This document shows, in pieces, positions 5,919 through 6,408 of a DNA stretch of 6,408 nucleotides. The translations under genes and the position numbers were made by a program. Numbering within the stretch: position 1 is the stretch's first letter; every line of letters starts with the position of its first letter. Below the pieces are notes generated by a model. It was given only the letters and a program-made list of their open reading frames with translations, searched no databases and had not been told where the DNA came from. The DNA is taken from the NCBI GenBank assembly GCA_003649085.1, contig QMQV01000081.1:1-6408 (forward strand). Reading direction: 5' to 3'. This DNA is from Thermoproteota archaeon. Lineage in GTDB: Archaea; Thermoproteota; Methanomethylicia; Methanomethylicales; B66-G16.

Positions 5919-5940
5919 AAACTCTCTTAGTAAACAGAGC

Positions 5941-5959
5941 GTATACTATGCAATATAAG
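5941..5959 (-). promoter_or_regulatory. Promoter of the second vapBC operon
   Basis: The minus strand reads CTTATATTGCATAGTATAC. The TATA core is centred 37 bases before ATG 5918. It matches the first vapBC promoter (4151-4167) except for an inserted GC and one substitution. GTATAC at 5941-5946 is a small palindrome that could be part of a VapB operator. Confidence 0.5.
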
Positions 5960-6029
5960 GCTTACTTTGCCCATTAAGTTAGTAAGAGTTAACTAGCGAA
6001 TTCTGCGGTTTAGAAGCTGAGCATAATAC

Positions 6030-6408
6030 CTTTCAATTCTCTTTATGAGATTCGTTTGTATGGAGTGGCGTGAAGAAGTTAGTAGGCGCATTGCTTTCAA
6101 CTCTCTTTATGAGATTCCTACTTTTACTGTGTGTTAGAAGACGCGTTGATCGATTGCGACTTTCAATTCTCTTTATGAGATTCGAAAACCAAAGGTGATG
6201 GTTTGATGGTTGAAAGTTCAATACACTCTTTCAATTCTCTTTATGAGATTCCTTCATAGATAGAATTGCACGAGCTGAAATCGAAGGAAGGTTCTTTCAA
6301 TTCTCTTTATGAGATTCGAGAGCGAGCTAAACGAGACATTAAAGTTTGAAATAGCTCATATGCCTTTCAATTCTATTTATGAGATTCATGTGAACACCGC
6401 TTAAGCTC
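6030..6408 (-). CRISPR. CRISPR array end: six repeats, five complete spacers
   Basis: A 24-base repeat (+ strand begins CTTTCAATTCT and ends ATGAGATTC) occurs at 6030-6053, 6094-6117, 6160-6183, 6228-6251, 6294-6317 and 6364-6387. Spacers are 40, 42, 44, 42 and 46 bases, and 21 bases of a further spacer or flank run to the window edge. Repeat 2 has T to C at its position 8; repeat 6 has C to A at position 12. The other four are identical. On the minus strand the repeat ends in ATTGAAAG, the 5' handle seen in many archaeal crRNAs. Transcription is therefore probably leftwards, 6030 is the leader-distal end, and the leader lies right of the window. No cas gene is present, so the subtype cannot be assigned; such repeats commonly go with archaeal type I-A or type III systems. 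Confidence 0.97.

Noticed and set aside
5704..5958. Rightward 84-residue frame over the second vapB
   Set aside because: Ser/Leu/Phe-rich antisense shadow of the VapB gene.
6033..6221. Leftward 62-residue open frame with repeated NLIKR-ES segments
   Set aside because: The repeated segments are translations of the CRISPR repeat; the frame simply runs through the array.

Overview
The window reads as accessory DNA from a thermophilic archaeon, most likely crenarchaeal (Thermoproteota). Several things point that way. AGA/AGG and ATA codons are common. GTG and TTG starts appear beside ATG. Ribosome-binding sites are short GGTG or GGAG motifs about 5-7 bases before the start. TATA-like boxes lie about 37-45 bases before the start codons. 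The exported protein is rich in N-X-S/T sequons. The CRISPR repeat is 24 bases long and its complement ends in ATTGAAAG. I cannot name the genus.

Left part (1-3180): an envelope and ligand-binding group. A membrane-anchored SIMPL (DUF541) protein is encoded leftwards (304-1137). A possible 22-residue membrane microprotein with a good ribosome-binding site follows it (171-239). Divergent from the SIMPL gene is an ACT-like plus V4R (4-vinyl-reductase) domain protein (1386-2171). Then comes a secreted or membrane-tethered, probably glycosylated LppX/LolA-like lipid-carrier-fold protein (2291-3178).

Middle part (3180-4823): two toxin-antitoxin pairs run rightwards. The first is a HEPN/MNT (HepT-MntA type) pair whose HEPN gene is broken by a one-base frameshift in a short A run. 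Its MNT nucleotidyltransferase is intact. The second is a VapB/VapC pair whose PIN toxin has all four acidic residues but no ATG, GTG or TTG start in its open frame. A well-placed Shine-Dalgarno motif sits before an ATC codon.

Right part (4813-6408): a truncated leftward gene remnant abuts the first vapC. A poor stretch with possible decayed coding sequence follows. Next is a second VapB/VapC pair, encoded leftwards, whose promoter resembles that of the first pair. The end of a CRISPR array fills the right edge: six repeats and five complete spacers, probably transcribed leftwards from a leader outside the window. No cas genes are present.

The segment from 3200 to the right edge looks like a toxin-antitoxin and CRISPR defence neighbourhood with gene decay. 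The most informative points are the frameshifted HEPN gene, the vapC without a standard start codon, and the promoter motif shared by the two vapBC operons.
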